64,000 nt of DNA from Pseudonocardia sediminis. Lineage in GTDB: Bacteria; Actinomycetota; Actinomycetes; Mycobacteriales; Pseudonocardiaceae. The translations under genes were made by a program, and so were the position numbers. The notes below the pieces were generated by a model, which saw nothing but the letters and a program-made list of their open reading frames with translations, ran no database searches and was not told the DNA's origin. Positions 1 through 9,519 of this stretch are shown here, piece after piece. The stretch lies in the NCBI RefSeq assembly GCF_004217185.1, contig NZ_SHKL01000001.1, forward strand, positions 4,152,001 to 4,216,000. The letters are read 5' to 3'. Position 1 is the stretch's first letter. Every line of letters starts with the position of its first letter.

Positions 1-20
1 CGCACCCGACGCCGGACCAC

Positions 21-176
21 GTCCCAAGGGGTCCACTCGCTCACCACAGCGTCCCGAAGGCTCCCCCAGACCCCGTCAAACCGTCGGCCCGCCGGGACAG
101 CCGGCCGCGCCCGACAACGACTCCCGTGTCCGTAAGGGTCCCCTCGCTCACCGAGGGGTCCTGCAGGCTCCCCTCG
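21..176. repeat. Left part of a phased two-box repeat array (2 units)
   Basis: Two units, at 21-69 and 128-176, each contain two copies of a 19-bp box related to GTCCCNNGGGGTCCCCTCG. Boxes start at 21 and 51 in the first unit and at 128 and 158 in the second, so box spacing is exactly 30 bp and unit spacing is 107 bp. A conserved CTCACC block lies between the boxes. The same pattern continues at 1256-1622 on the other side of the first gene. The array may extend beyond the left edge. I see no gene in 1-184. Confidence 0.8.
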
Positions 177-184
177 TGACGCGA

Positions 185-1162
185 TCATGGTTCGGCGGGG
201 ACTGCTGTGAGGGCTGGTGTGGGGAGCAGCGCGGCCTGCTCGTGGCACCGGTGCAGCTCGGCCAGGACGTCGCGCGGACGGGTGCGGAGGTCGCTCGGAA
301 GTGTCTGCATCACCACGACGCCCTTCGCCATCATCGAGGACCGCCGCCGGACCGTTCGTGCGTAGTCGGCGGGGCTCAGGTGGTACTCCACGGAGTCGAT
401 CTCCCAGGCGAGTCCGACGTCGTCGAACCACGCGTCGGGGAAGGCGATCAGATGCCCCTCGTCGTCCTCCAGGCGCGGGTTCCACAGCGGCGCGGTCAGT
501 CCGCTGCGCAGGACGAGCGCCCGGGCCTCGGCCTCGGCGACCGACCGGACCCCGTCGGAGATCTCCCGGAGCACGTCACGCACGATGGCGGTCCCCCGGC
601 TGCTCCCCCGTTCCAGCTCCTCGACGAGCTCGGACACGGTGCACCGCCCGCGCTGGACGACCTCGGCGACGACGGTCCGGACCGCGTTGCGATCGCGGGA
701 CCGTCGGGCGAAGTCGCACACCGCCCGTGGGATCGGAGCCAGCGGCCACCGGCCCGGCTCCGGGTCGGGCAGCCGATGCGTCCGTTCCAGCAGCGCGACG
801 CCTGCACCGGCCCGTCGTCGGGCGTGCGGGACCAGGACGTGGATCGGGCCGAAGGGCGCCGGGGCGTTGCGGAGACCGTGCAGCGCCAGGGCGTCCAGCC
901 CGGTCAAGACCGCGCCGGGACCGGCGTGGAGCAGCGACGCGTGCCGGTGGTCGTCGCGCGTCGGCGGCCCGTTGCCGAGCTTGACGATGCCCAGCGCCAG
1001 GCTGCTCCACGGCCCACCCGGACGGCACCGCCGCGACACCGTGCGCCGGTGCAACCCGAGCGCTTCCAGCATCGCGACGGTGACCACGTAACCACCGCAC
1101 AGAGCCGGCAGATCGTCGATCCGTGGACCACGACGTCCGCGCGTACTACGTACATCGACCAT
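185..1162 (-). CDS. AbiEi-antitoxin-like protein with C-terminal endonuclease-like domain
   Basis: A 325-residue protein of an actinobacterial family usually annotated as type IV toxin-antitoxin AbiEi-domain or DUF559-like. The N-terminal third resembles AbiEi-type winged-helix regulators (RRCRPGGPW, then HASLLHAGPGAVLTGLDAL). The C-terminal 90 residues have a PD-(D/E)XK-like layout, FPDAWFDDVGLAWEIDSVEYH, with an acidic D followed by E-I-D. No AbiEii-type nucleotidyltransferase toxin lies next to it, so this is not a complete TA pair. I chose the ATG at 1162; an upstream GTG/ATG up to 1201 is open, but GAGGCT six bases before 1162 could be a leaderless -10. It sits inside the phased repeat array. 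A paralog lies at 32600-33556. Biochemical function is unknown. Confidence 0.75.
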   Translation of the reverse strand: MVDVRSTRGRRGPRIDDLPALCGGYVVTVAMLEALGLHRRTVSRRCRPGGPWSSLALGIVKLGNGPPTRDDHRHASLLHAGPGAVLTGLDALALHGLRNAPAPFGPIHVLVPHARRRAGAGVALLERTHRLPDPEPGRWPLAPIPRAVCDFARRSRDRNAVRTVVAEVVQRGRCTVSELVEELERGSSRGTAIVRDVLREISDGVRSVAEAEARALVLRSGLTAPLWNPRLEDDEGHLIAFPDAWFDDVGLAWEIDSVEYHLSPADYARTVRRRSSMMAKGVVVMQTLPSDLRTRPRDVLAELHRCHEQAALLPTPALTAVPAEP

Positions 1163-1255
1163 GCCGACAGCCTCACCCCGGCCAGGGTGGACCGACCCCA
1201 CGATCTCGCCGCTGTGGACGCGCCGACCAGGTTGTGGACAGGCCTCCCATCACAG

Positions 1256-1627
1256 GTCCCGGAGGATCCCCTCGCTCGCCACGACGTCCCCGAGGTTCCC
1301 CTCGGGCTCCGGCTGACCCGCGCCGAGCGACGGGGTCGGAGCCCGAGGCCGGCTCCCCCATGTCCTGAGGGGCCCCCTCGCTCACCACGGAGTCTCCGAG
1401 GATCCCCTCGGGACGCGGCTGCCTCCGTTGGGAGTCCCGAGGGCCGCGGCCTCCGGGTCGCGATCGGCGTCCCACGGGGTCCCCTCACTCACCGGGACGT
1501 CCCCAGGGCTCCCCCTGGGGCCTCGCCGACTCCTCCGGGGCGCACGAGGCCGGAGGCTCCGGGTCGCCACGGTGTCCCATGGGGTCCCCTCGCTCACCAC
1601 CGGGTCCCTGGGGTTCCCCTCGGGACG
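1256..1627. repeat. Right part of the phased two-box repeat array (4 units)
   Basis: Four units begin at 1256, 1362, 1469 and 1574 (106, 107 and 105 bp apart). In each, the second 19-bp box starts exactly 30 bp after the first (1286, 1392, 1499, 1604). The best copies read GTCCCATGGGGTCCCCTCG (1574) and GTCCCTGGGGTTCCCCTCG (1604). A CTCACC(AC) block lies between boxes and GGGACGC often follows. Inter-unit spacers of about 55 bp are much less conserved. Unit length is not a multiple of three, so coding repeats are unlikely. Apart from this array and the terminator near 1730, the 1163-1767 gap holds no gene that I can support. Confidence 0.85.
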
Positions 1628-1712
1628 CCCGGGGTCCGGGCGCGGGGCGCGGCGGGGAGGGGCGCGGCGGCGCGGGCGGGTCGCGGCGGGTGCAGGGGCG
1701 GGCCTGCACACG

Positions 1713-1746
1713 ACGACGCCCCCTCGGCGGACCGAGGGGGCGTCGT
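1713..1746 (-). terminator. Hairpin terminator of the ctaC-ctaF operon
   Basis: A perfect 15-bp stem (1713-1727 with 1732-1746) closed by a CGGA tetraloop lies 22 bp beyond the ctaF stop. There is no U-tract, as is common for actinobacterial terminators. Confidence 0.7.
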
Positions 1747-1767
1747 GAGGTGCGGGGTGCGTGCGGC

Positions 1768-2166
1768 TCAGTGGTCCGCGGGCCGGATGTGGTACTCGAA
1801 CACCAGCCCACCGATCGCACCGAGCAACAGGATGCCGGCGATCACGATCAGCCACACGTAGAAGAACGCCAGACCGATCCCGACCAGGGCGGCCGCACCG
1901 GCCATCATCACCGGCCAGTAGCTGCCCGGGGAGAAGAAGCCGACCTCGCCGGCGCCGTCGGAGACCTCGGCCTCGGCGTTGTCCTCCGGGCGCTCCTCGA
2001 GACGGCGGGAGACGAACCGGAAGTACGTGCCGACGATCAGCGACAGGCCGCCGGTCAGGAACAGCGCGGACACGCCGACAGCCTCACCGGCCAGGATCGT
2101 GTAGACGATCGCGCACAGGAAGAAGAACCCGGTGCAGAGTTCGAAGATGCGGGACTCGATCTTCAT
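1768..2166 (-). CDS. ctaF: Cytochrome c oxidase subunit IV (actinobacterial type)
   Basis: A 132-residue integral membrane protein matching the actinobacterial CtaF family, a small accessory subunit of the aa3-type cytochrome c oxidase that works within the bcc-aa3 supercomplex. It opens MKIESRIFELCTGFFF and has about four hydrophobic helices (roughly residues 8-28, 31-49, 84-100 and 102-124). A polar segment rich in Glu/Asp lies between helices 2 and 3, and it ends EYHIRPADH. It lies 13 bp downstream of ctaC on the same strand, as in other actinobacteria, and is the last gene before a strong hairpin. Length and order fit the family well. Confidence 0.93.
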   Translation of the reverse strand: MKIESRIFELCTGFFFLCAIVYTILAGEAVGVSALFLTGGLSLIVGTYFRFVSRRLEERPEDNAEAEVSDGAGEVGFFSPGSYWPVMMAGAAALVGIGLAFFYVWLIVIAGILLLGAIGGLVFEYHIRPADH

Positions 2167-2179
2167 CTGTCGACCCCTC

Positions 2180-3145
2180 TCAGCCGTTGGCCTGCGCGGC
2201 CAGCTGCCCGCGCTCGGTGGTGAACGGGTAGGTGGTGACGGCCTCGGGGGCGCACCACTGACCGCAGTTCAGCGCGGCCAGCGCCTCACCTGCGGTGTAG
2301 GGGAGCCGGGTCTGCGGATTGTCCTGCTTGCGCAGGGCGATGTAGCGGTCGAACAGCTCCGGCGAGATCGCCCGGACCTCGAAGTTCATCTGCGCGTGGT
2401 AGGAGCCGCAGAGCTCGGCGCACCGGCCGACGAAGGCACCCTCGCGCTCGATGTTGTCGATCACGTAGGTGTTGTCCTGCTCGTTCTTCTCCGGCATCGG
2501 GAAGACGTCGCGCTTGAACAGGAACTCCGGCACGTAGAACGAGTGGATGACGTCGTTCGAGGCCTGCGTGAACTGGATGCTGCGGTCGGTCGGCAGCACC
2601 AGGATCGGGATCGTGCTGCTCGTGCCCAGCGTCTCGACCGGGCGTCCGTCGGAGGCCAGCTGGTTCGGGTAGTCGAACCGCCAGTTCCACTGGAACCCGG
2701 TGATCGCGACCTGCACGTCGGCGGGGCGCCCGTTCGACGGGTCCGTCTTGTCCACGTAGTTCTGGACGTTGACGGTGAACCCGAACAGGACCGCGACGAT
2801 GACCGTCGGGATCGCGGTGAACACCAGCTCGACCGGCAGGTTGTACTGCGTCTGGCGCGGCAGCGAGCCGTCGTCGTCCTTCTTCTTGCGGTGCAGGATG
2901 ATCGCCCAGAACATCGCGGCCCAGGTGATCACGCCGACGATCAGCGCGGCGATCGCCGAATAGGTCCACAGGTTCCGCATCGACTCGGCCTCGGGGGTCA
3001 CCCCGACCGGCCAGCCGAACCGGATGACCTCCTCCACGGAGCATCCGGTGAGCGCGGGCACCGCCAGCGCGGCCACCACACCCAGCTTCGCCACCCGGAC
3101 GAAACGGGAGCGGGTGGACCCCGTCGCGCGTTCTGCTCGGCCCAC
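2180..3145 (-). CDS. ctaC: Cytochrome c oxidase subunit II
   Basis: A 321-residue CuA-bearing subunit that accepts electrons from cytochrome c for the aa3 oxidase. It starts at GTG 3145 with a basic N-terminus and a lipobox ALTGC, so Cys35 should be lipidated after signal peptide cleavage. Two transmembrane helices follow (about 58-83 and 104-127). The extracytoplasmic cupredoxin domain contains WNWRFDYP and the CuA motif CAELCGSYHAQM near residues 240-251, with all ligands present. It forms an operon with ctaF. Genes for subunits I and III are not in this window. It is divergent from asnB, with 211 bp between the starts. Confidence 0.95.
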   Translation of the reverse strand: MGRAERATGSTRSRFVRVAKLGVVAALAVPALTGCSVEEVIRFGWPVGVTPEAESMRNLWTYSAIAALIVGVITWAAMFWAIILHRKKKDDDGSLPRQTQYNLPVELVFTAIPTVIVAVLFGFTVNVQNYVDKTDPSNGRPADVQVAITGFQWNWRFDYPNQLASDGRPVETLGTSSTIPILVLPTDRSIQFTQASNDVIHSFYVPEFLFKRDVFPMPEKNEQDNTYVIDNIEREGAFVGRCAELCGSYHAQMNFEVRAISPELFDRYIALRKQDNPQTRLPYTAGEALAALNCGQWCAPEAVTTYPFTTERGQLAAQANG

Positions 3146-3343
3146 TGCGCGCCGCCTTCCTGACGTCTGTTCTCACTGCGCCGTTCACGCATCGTTGCTG
3201 CGTGCACTGCTTGTACGGTGGGGGCGACAAGATCACGCACTGCGCGACTTTCGACCTCGCGTAGAGACTAGACGAACGAGGCCCACCACGCGCTCCCCGG
3301 GGTGCCACACCCGGGGCGTTCACGACCCGTTCAGGCGACTCTG

Positions 3344-3349
3344 CATACT
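3344..3349 (+). promoter_or_regulatory. Candidate -10 of a leaderless asnB promoter
   Basis: CATACT lies seven bases before the GTG start of asnB, placing the transcription start on the start codon itself. The same hexamer and spacing recur before the SDR gene at 20125. No clear -35 was seen. Confidence 0.5.
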
Positions 3350-3356
3350 GATTCGT

Positions 3357-5303
3357 GTGTGCGGACTGCTGGGACTGCTGACCGCCGGGGCGGATGCCGC
3401 CACCCGGGTGGAGCCGATCGCCGACGCGCTGCGGTGCGCTCGTCATCGGGGACCGGACGAGAGCGGGACGTGGAACGACCACGACCTGGTCCTCGGGTTC
3501 AACCGACTGTCGATCATCGACGTCGACCATTCGCACCAACCCCTGCACTGGGGACCGGTGCCCGGTGAGGACACGCGCTACACGATCGTCTTCAACGGCG
3601 AGATCTACAACTACCTCGAGCTGCGCGAGGAGCTGATCGAGACCTTCGACGCGGCCTTCGCGACCGAGGGCGACGGCGAGGTCATCGTCGCGGCGTTCCA
3701 CTACTGGGGCCCCGACGCGGTGCAGCGCCTGCGCGGCATGTTCGCGTTCGCGATCTGGGACGTGGTCGAGCGCGAGCTGTTCGTGGCCCGCGACCCGTTC
3801 GGCATCAAGCCCCTGTTCCTGGCCACCACGCCGGCCGGCACGGTCTTCGCCAGCGAGAAGAAGTCGATCCTGGCGCTGGCCCAGAACATGGGCATCGGCC
3901 TGGACCTGGAGCCGGCGGCGCTGCAGCAGTACCTGACGCTGCAGTACGTCCCGGAGCCGTGGTCGCTGCACCGGATGATCTCCCGCGTCGAGTCCGGCAC
4001 GCACGTCACGGTCAGCCCCGCCGAGGAGCCGGTGCACCAGCGCTACTTCCAGCCGAAGTTCCTGTCCCTGCCCTCGCACGCCCCGGCCAGCGCCGAGGCC
4101 GAGGCGATCGTGCACGGCGAGATCGCCGACGTCCTGCGCGACTCGGTGGCCAAGCACATGCGCGCCGACGTGACGGTGGGTGCCTTCCTCTCCGGCGGCA
4201 TCGACTCCACCGCGATCGCGGCGCTGGCCAAGGAGCACAACCCGAACCTGATCACCTTCACCACCGGGTTCGAGCGTGAGGGCTACTCCGAGGTCGACGT
4301 GGCCGCGGAGTCCGCCGCCGCGATCGGCGTCCGGCACGTGGTCCGCACGGTCAAGCCGGACGAGATGATGGAGGCCCTGCCCCTCATCGTCTGGTACCTC
4401 GACGACCCGGTGGCCGACCCCGCGCTCGTCCCGCTGTGGTTCATCGCCCGCGAGGCCCGCGAGCACGTCAAGGTCGTGCTCTCCGGTGAGGGCGCGGACG
4501 AGCTCTTCGGCGGCTACTCGATCTACCGGGAGCCGCTGTCGCTGGCCCCGTTCGAGAAGGTCCCGGGAACGCTGCGGCCGCTGATGCGCCGCGCGTCGCG
4601 CAAGATGCCCGAGGGCATGCGGGGCAAGGACCTGCTGCGCCGCGGCTCGCTCTCGCTGGAGCAGCGCTACTACGGCAACGCCCGGATCTTCCGCGACGAC
4701 CAGCTGCACGAGGTGCTGCGCGGCTACGACCCTCGCGTCAGTCACGTCGACGTCACCGCCCCGCACTACTTCGCCTCGCGCGACTGGGACGACGTCGCGC
4801 GGATGCAGCACGTGGACCTGTTCACCTGGCTGCGCGGCGACATCCTGGTCAAGGCCGACAAGATGACGATGGCGCACTCGCTGGAGCTGCGCGTGCCGTT
4901 CCTGGACCCGGAGGTCTTCGACGTCGCGTCGTCGCTGCCGCAGGCCCAGAAGATCACCCACGGCGCGAACGGCACCACCAAGTACGCGCTGCGCCGTTCG
5001 CTGGAGGGGATCATCCCCTCGCACGTGCTGAACCGGCCCAAGCTGGGCTTCCCGGTGCCGATCCGGCACTGGCTGCGTGACGAGATGTACGCCTGGGCGC
5101 GCGACATCATTCAGGAGTCCGGCGCCGGTCACCTGATCGACCTGCAGGCCGTGCACCGCATGCTCGACGCGCATCGGTCCGGCCCGGTCGACCACAGCCG
5201 CCGGATCTGGACGATGCTGGTCTTCCTGCTCTGGCACGGCATCTTCGTCGAGCGCCGGATCACCCCCGAGATCCCGACGCCGCACTACCCGGTCAAGATC
5301 TAG
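3357..5303 (+). CDS. asnB: Glutamine-dependent asparagine synthetase
   Basis: A 648-residue enzyme that makes asparagine from aspartate, ATP and glutamine. The GTG at 3357 is chosen because it places the catalytic Cys directly after the initiator (CGLLGLL), as needed for an N-terminal nucleophile glutaminase, and because CATACT lies seven bases upstream. The glutaminase domain spans about 2-220 (RHRGPDESG, FNGEIYNY). The synthetase domain carries the pyrophosphate loop SGGIDST near residue 278 and LSGEGADELFGGY near 374. The RVPFLD and KLGFPVPIRHWL motifs follow. Length matches actinobacterial AsnB. In some actinobacteria related proteins amidate cell-wall meso-DAP (LtsA type), so asparagine versus peptidoglycan amidation cannot be decided from sequence alone. 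Confidence 0.93.
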   Translation: MCGLLGLLTAGADAATRVEPIADALRCARHRGPDESGTWNDHDLVLGFNRLSIIDVDHSHQPLHWGPVPGEDTRYTIVFNGEIYNYLELREELIETFDAAFATEGDGEVIVAAFHYWGPDAVQRLRGMFAFAIWDVVERELFVARDPFGIKPLFLATTPAGTVFASEKKSILALAQNMGIGLDLEPAALQQYLTLQYVPEPWSLHRMISRVESGTHVTVSPAEEPVHQRYFQPKFLSLPSHAPASAEAEAIVHGEIADVLRDSVAKHMRADVTVGAFLSGGIDSTAIAALAKEHNPNLITFTTGFEREGYSEVDVAAESAAAIGVRHVVRTVKPDEMMEALPLIVWYLDDPVADPALVPLWFIAREAREHVKVVLSGEGADELFGGYSIYREPLSLAPFEKVPGTLRPLMRRASRKMPEGMRGKDLLRRGSLSLEQRYYGNARIFRDDQLHEVLRGYDPRVSHVDVTAPHYFASRDWDDVARMQHVDLFTWLRGDILVKADKMTMAHSLELRVPFLDPEVFDVASSLPQAQKITHGANGTTKYALRRSLEGIIPSHVLNRPKLGFPVPIRHWLRDEMYAWARDIIQESGAGHLIDLQAVHRMLDAHRSGPVDHSRRIWTMLVFLLWHGIFVERRITPEIPTPHYPVKI

Positions 5304-5317
5304 GACCTCCACCGACG

Positions 5318-5357
5318 ACGAACGGCCGGTGACCCTCGCGGGTCACCGGCCGTTCGT
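5318..5357. terminator. Bidirectional terminator between asnB and adoK
   Basis: A perfect 18-bp stem (5318-5335 with 5340-5357) with a TCGC loop lies between the convergent stops of asnB and adoK. Confidence 0.85.
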
Positions 5358-5372
5358 GTGTTCCGGGCGGGG

Positions 5373-6473
<1,101 letters not shown>

Positions 6474-6836
6474 TCAGTTGAACGAGTCACCGCAGGCGCA
6501 CGAGCCGCCCGCGTTCGGGTTGTCGATCGTGAAGCCCTGCTTCTCGATCGTGTCGACGAAGTCGATCTGTGCGCCCTGCAGGTACGGCGCGCTCATCCGG
6601 TCCACCCCGACCTTGAGGCCGTGGAAGTCCTTGAACAGGTCGCCGTCGAGCGAGCGGTCGTCGAAGAACAGCTGGTACCGCAGACCGGCACAGCCGCCCG
6701 GCTGCACCGCGATCCGCAGGTGCATGTCGTCGCGGCCCTCCTGCTCGAGCAGGGCCCGCGCCTTGACGGCGGCCGCATCACTGAGTTCGACGCCGTGCGT
6801 CTCGGTGGTGGTGTCCACCGTGTTGTCTACGGTCAT
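6474..6836 (-). CDS. erpA: A-type iron-sulfur carrier / insertion protein (ErpA/HesB family)
   Basis: A 120-residue A-type carrier that hands Fe-S clusters to target apoproteins. The three cluster-binding cysteines are present: Cys49 in QPGGCAGLRY, and Cys113 and Cys115 in the C-terminal GGSCACGDSF motif. The ATG at 6836 fits the family length; the reading frame stays open further upstream, but that extension has no family similarity. In M. tuberculosis the equivalent position holds Rv2204c. Lipoyl synthase, ilvE neighbours and class I fumarase in the window are the kind of Fe-S clients such a carrier could serve, though that link is inference. The 6837-7047 gap upstream shows no gene. Confidence 0.88.
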   Translation of the reverse strand: MTVDNTVDTTTETHGVELSDAAAVKARALLEQEGRDDMHLRIAVQPGGCAGLRYQLFFDDRSLDGDLFKDFHGLKVGVDRMSAPYLQGAQIDFVDTIEKQGFTIDNPNAGGSCACGDSFN

Positions 6837-7047
6837 GACTCTCCCAACAACGTGCGGAACGGAACTTGTTCCCGGCGGACGCCGGTCTCGTCGATCGGAT
6901 TCCGTCCGGTTCTCGGCCCTGACGTCCTGTGACCATGGTATGCCCTTCCGGCCCCTGCGGGGGGAGGCGAGGGCCATCCCATCCGTCTCCACGGCCCGGT
7001 GACGTCGCTCACCGCTCCCCCGGCGGGCCCGCGCGGGACCGCCGACG

Positions 7048-8175
7048 TCAGCGGCTCCAGCGCCGGGCGACCTGCGCGGCCAGCGACGCGAGCGTCCCGG
7101 CCGGGTCGGCGAGCGAGGCCTCCAGACCGGACTCGTCGGCGACGGCGTAGGTGGCGTCCACCCCCGCGGCACCGGCCTCACGCCGCCCGACCGACACCTG
7201 ACCGGCCAGGACCAGGCACGGCATCCCGCGGTCCGCGGCACCCCGGGCGACCGCGGTGACGAGCTTCCCGCGCAGCGACTGCCAGTCGAAGCTGCCCTCG
7301 CCGGTGACCGCGAGCCCGCCGGACGCGGCCGCGGCGTCCAGCTCGGCGTCCAGGCCGGTCAGCGTCCGCACCAGGCCGGCGCCGGACTCGCGCCGGGCCC
7401 CGAGCGCCAGCAGCGCCGCCCCGAGACCGCCCGCGGCCCCGGCGGCGGGCTCGTCGCGCACATCGGTGCCGGTCGCGGCGTCCAGGACGCCGGCGAACAC
7501 CGCGAGCGCGGCGTCCAGCTCGGCGACGGCGGTGGCGTCGGCGCCCTTCTGCGGGCCGAACACCGCGGCGGCGCCGTGCGTGCCGAGCAGCGGGTTGTCG
7601 ACGTCGGCGGCGGTGACCAGCTCGATCCCGTCCAGGTGCGGGACCGGTCCGAGCGCGGCGCAGCGGGCCAGCGGGGCGCCGCCGTCGGGCAGCGGGGTCC
7701 CGTCCTCGCCGAGGGGGACGGCGCCGAGCGCGGCCAGCATCCCGGCGCCGCCGTCGGTCGTGGCCGAGCCCCCGAGCCCGACGACGATCCGCCGGGCCCC
7801 GGCGTCGCGGGCGGCGGCCAGGAGCTCCCCGACGCCGCGGCTGGTCGCCGAGCGGGCGACGTCCGGGGTCCGCCGCTCGCGCGGCACGTGGTGCAGCCCG
7901 CACGCGGCGGCGGCCTCGAGGTAGGCGGTGTCGCCGACCCGCAGCCAGGACCCCGTCACGGTGCCGCCCAGCGGGCCGGTCACCGGCAGCTCGTGCAGCG
8001 TGCCGCCGAGCGCGGCCTGGAGCACCTCGGCGAAGCCGGTGCCGCCGTCGGCGAGGGGGACGACGCGCACGTCGTCGGCGGGGGCGGCACGCCGCCAGCC
8101 GGTCGCGATCGCCTCCGCGGCGTCGCGGGCACTGAGCGTCCCGCCGAAGGAGTCCGGAGCCACGACCACGCGCAT
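7048..8175 (-). CDS. glxK: Glycerate kinase
   Basis: A 375-residue member of the GarK/GlxK glycerate kinase family, which phosphorylates D-glycerate for entry into glycolysis. Signature segments seen: VVAPDSFGGTLSARDAA at the N-terminus, PLADGGTGF, GLGGSATTDGGAG (nucleotide-binding region), FGPQKGA, and the C-terminal TGEGSFDWQSLRGK. The ATG at 8175 is supported by a TAGCCT element seven bases upstream, on the opposite strand to the promoter of the divergent DUF3043 gene. It occupies the same place as M. tuberculosis Rv2205c. Confidence 0.92.
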   Translation of the reverse strand: MRVVVAPDSFGGTLSARDAAEAIATGWRRAAPADDVRVVPLADGGTGFAEVLQAALGGTLHELPVTGPLGGTVTGSWLRVGDTAYLEAAAACGLHHVPRERRTPDVARSATSRGVGELLAAARDAGARRIVVGLGGSATTDGGAGMLAALGAVPLGEDGTPLPDGGAPLARCAALGPVPHLDGIELVTAADVDNPLLGTHGAAAVFGPQKGADATAVAELDAALAVFAGVLDAATGTDVRDEPAAGAAGGLGAALLALGARRESGAGLVRTLTGLDAELDAAAASGGLAVTGEGSFDWQSLRGKLVTAVARGAADRGMPCLVLAGQVSVGRREAGAAGVDATYAVADESGLEASLADPAGTLASLAAQVARRWSR

Positions 8176-8211
8176 GACGCGCAGGCTAGCCGCGCCCGTA
8201 CTCTGGGACGC
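8176..8211. promoter_or_regulatory. Back-to-back leaderless promoters
   Basis: The 36-bp divergent spacer contains TAGCCT on the minus strand, seven bases from the glycerate kinase ATG. It contains TACTCT on the plus strand (8199-8204), seven bases from the DUF3043 GTG. Both transcripts would begin at the start codon. Confidence 0.55.
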
Positions 8212-8889
8212 GTGAGGTTCCTGCGCCGCTCCGAGAGCACCGACGCCGAGTCCGGCACGTCGACGACCACCACGGGCGACAGCGCCGGGGGCACCGCCGT
8301 CTCGGAGTCCGAGGCGGAGGTCCGCTCGCGCACGCACACCACGCCCGGCAAGGGCCGCGCGACCCCCAAGCGGCGTGAGGCCGAGGCCCCCGGACGCCGT
8401 CGTGGCCCGGCCCCGCCCCCGCCGCGGACCCAGCGCGAGGCGTCCCGGCTGGCCAAGGCGAACCGGCCCCCGAAGGAGGACCGGCGCAAGGCCGCCGCGG
8501 AGCGCCGCAGGCGGATGGACGCCGGCGACGACCGGGTGCTGCTCCCCCGCGACCGCGGGCCGGTGCGGGCCTACGTGCGCGACGTCGTCGACTCCCGGCC
8601 GCACGTCATCGGGTTGTTCCTGCCGCTGGCCGCGCTCGTCGTGATCGCCGCGCTGGTGCAGGTCCCGGCGGTGCAGCAGTACGTCACGCTGTTCACGTTC
8701 CTGATGCTCGCGGTGATGCTGGTCGAGGGCACGCTGCTCGGGATGTCGGTGACCCGCAAGGCGCGCGCGAAGTTCCCGGACGAGACGATCAGCCCGTTCG
8801 GCACCGGGTGGTACTCGTTCTCCCGGGCGACCCAGCCCCGCCGGATGCGCGTGCCCAAGCCGAGGGTCGAGCGCGGCGCGCAGGTCTGA
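8212..8889 (+). CDS. DUF3043 membrane protein
   Basis: A 225-residue protein of the actinobacterial DUF3043 family (equivalent to Rv2206). The first 125 residues are charged and disordered-looking, with Thr/Ser then Arg/Lys/Pro-rich stretches. The conserved part follows: REASRLAKANRPPKEDRRKAA, then LLPRDRGPVRAYVRDVVDSR. Two transmembrane helices lie at about 132-151 and 157-178. The tail ends in basic residues. Function is unknown. The GTG start at 8212 is set by the TACTCT element seven bases upstream and by the divergent neighbour. Its genomic pairing with glycerate kinase and the cobalamin genes is conserved but unexplained. Confidence 0.85.
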   Translation: MRFLRRSESTDAESGTSTTTTGDSAGGTAVSESEAEVRSRTHTTPGKGRATPKRREAEAPGRRRGPAPPPPRTQREASRLAKANRPPKEDRRKAAAERRRRMDAGDDRVLLPRDRGPVRAYVRDVVDSRPHVIGLFLPLAALVVIAALVQVPAVQQYVTLFTFLMLAVMLVEGTLLGMSVTRKARAKFPDETISPFGTGWYSFSRATQPRRMRVPKPRVERGAQV

Positions 8890-8895
8890 GGCGGC

Positions 8896-9519
8896 TCAGA
8901 CCAGGACCTTCTCCGTCCCGTCCGCGAGCACGATCCGGGCGGTGAGCACCGGTTCCGCCGACTCCCCGACGACGACGTCGGCGGTGTCCGCGCCGAGCGC
9001 CCGCAGGATCGACCGCACGCGGTCCGGTTCCGGGTGCCCGATCGTCAACCCGGCGAGCCGGGCGCCGTCGTCCAGGGACGCGGTCGGGTGCGGGGTGGAG
9101 CCCCAGTCGATGACGAACGGGACGACGCCGCCGAGGTCGTCCGGCGGGAACGCCAGCGTCCAGGCCAGCAGCTCGCCGTCCGGGCGCCGGCGCGACATCG
9201 CCCGGCCCGGACCGGGGTCGTGCCCGGCGTCGCGGGCCGCGGCCAGGGCGGCGTCGAGGTCCGGGACGCGCACCGCCCAGGTCAGCAGGCGCGGCGCGGC
9301 CAGGGTGTCGATCCGGAACGGCCGCGGCGAGTCCGGCTCGGGCTGCTCCGGGTCGGGGCCGACGACCTCCAGGTAGCGCCCGTCGCCGAGCCCGGCCAGG
9401 TGGTTGCGGGTGCCCACGCCGACGTGCGGCCCGCCCTCGACGAGCGCGATGCCGTCGGCGGTCAGCGCGGCGACCGAGGACGCCAGGTCCGGGGTGGCCA
9501 GTACGAGGTGGTCCAGCAC
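8896..9519 (-). CDS. Glyoxalase-like (VOC superfamily) protein
   Basis: A 207-residue protein with the glyoxalase-like fold, starting LDHLVLATPDLASSVAAL and continuing TRNHLAGLGDGRYLEVVG, typical of the Glyoxalase_3/VOC group of unknown substrate. A second half-module contains GVVPFVIDWGSTPHPTASL. Metal ligands cannot be assigned with confidence. The GTG start at 9519 is supported by TACCGT seven bases upstream. It is convergent with DUF3043 (6 bp apart) and divergent from the cob genes. It is not part of the conserved mycobacterial order, so it is probably a local insertion. Confidence 0.75.
   Translation of the reverse strand: MLDHLVLATPDLASSVAALTADGIALVEGGPHVGVGTRNHLAGLGDGRYLEVVGPDPEQPEPDSPRPFRIDTLAAPRLLTWAVRVPDLDAALAAARDAGHDPGPGRAMSRRRPDGELLAWTLAFPPDDLGGVVPFVIDWGSTPHPTASLDDGARLAGLTIGHPEPDRVRSILRALGADTADVVVGESAEPVLTARIVLADGTEKVLV

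Noticed and set aside
185..1162. Complete AbiE toxin-antitoxin pair
   Set aside because: No AbiEii nucleotidyltransferase gene is adjacent here or at the second paralog.
21..1627. CRISPR array (about 50-bp repeats, about 55-bp spacers)
   Set aside because: Repeats are degenerate, each holds two direct boxes, there are no cas genes, and a gene lies inside the array.
2286..5312. Long open frame antisense to asnB and ctaC (about 1000 codons)
   Set aside because: It is a GC-rich shadow frame with low-complexity Arg/Gly/Asp-rich translation, overlapping two certain genes.
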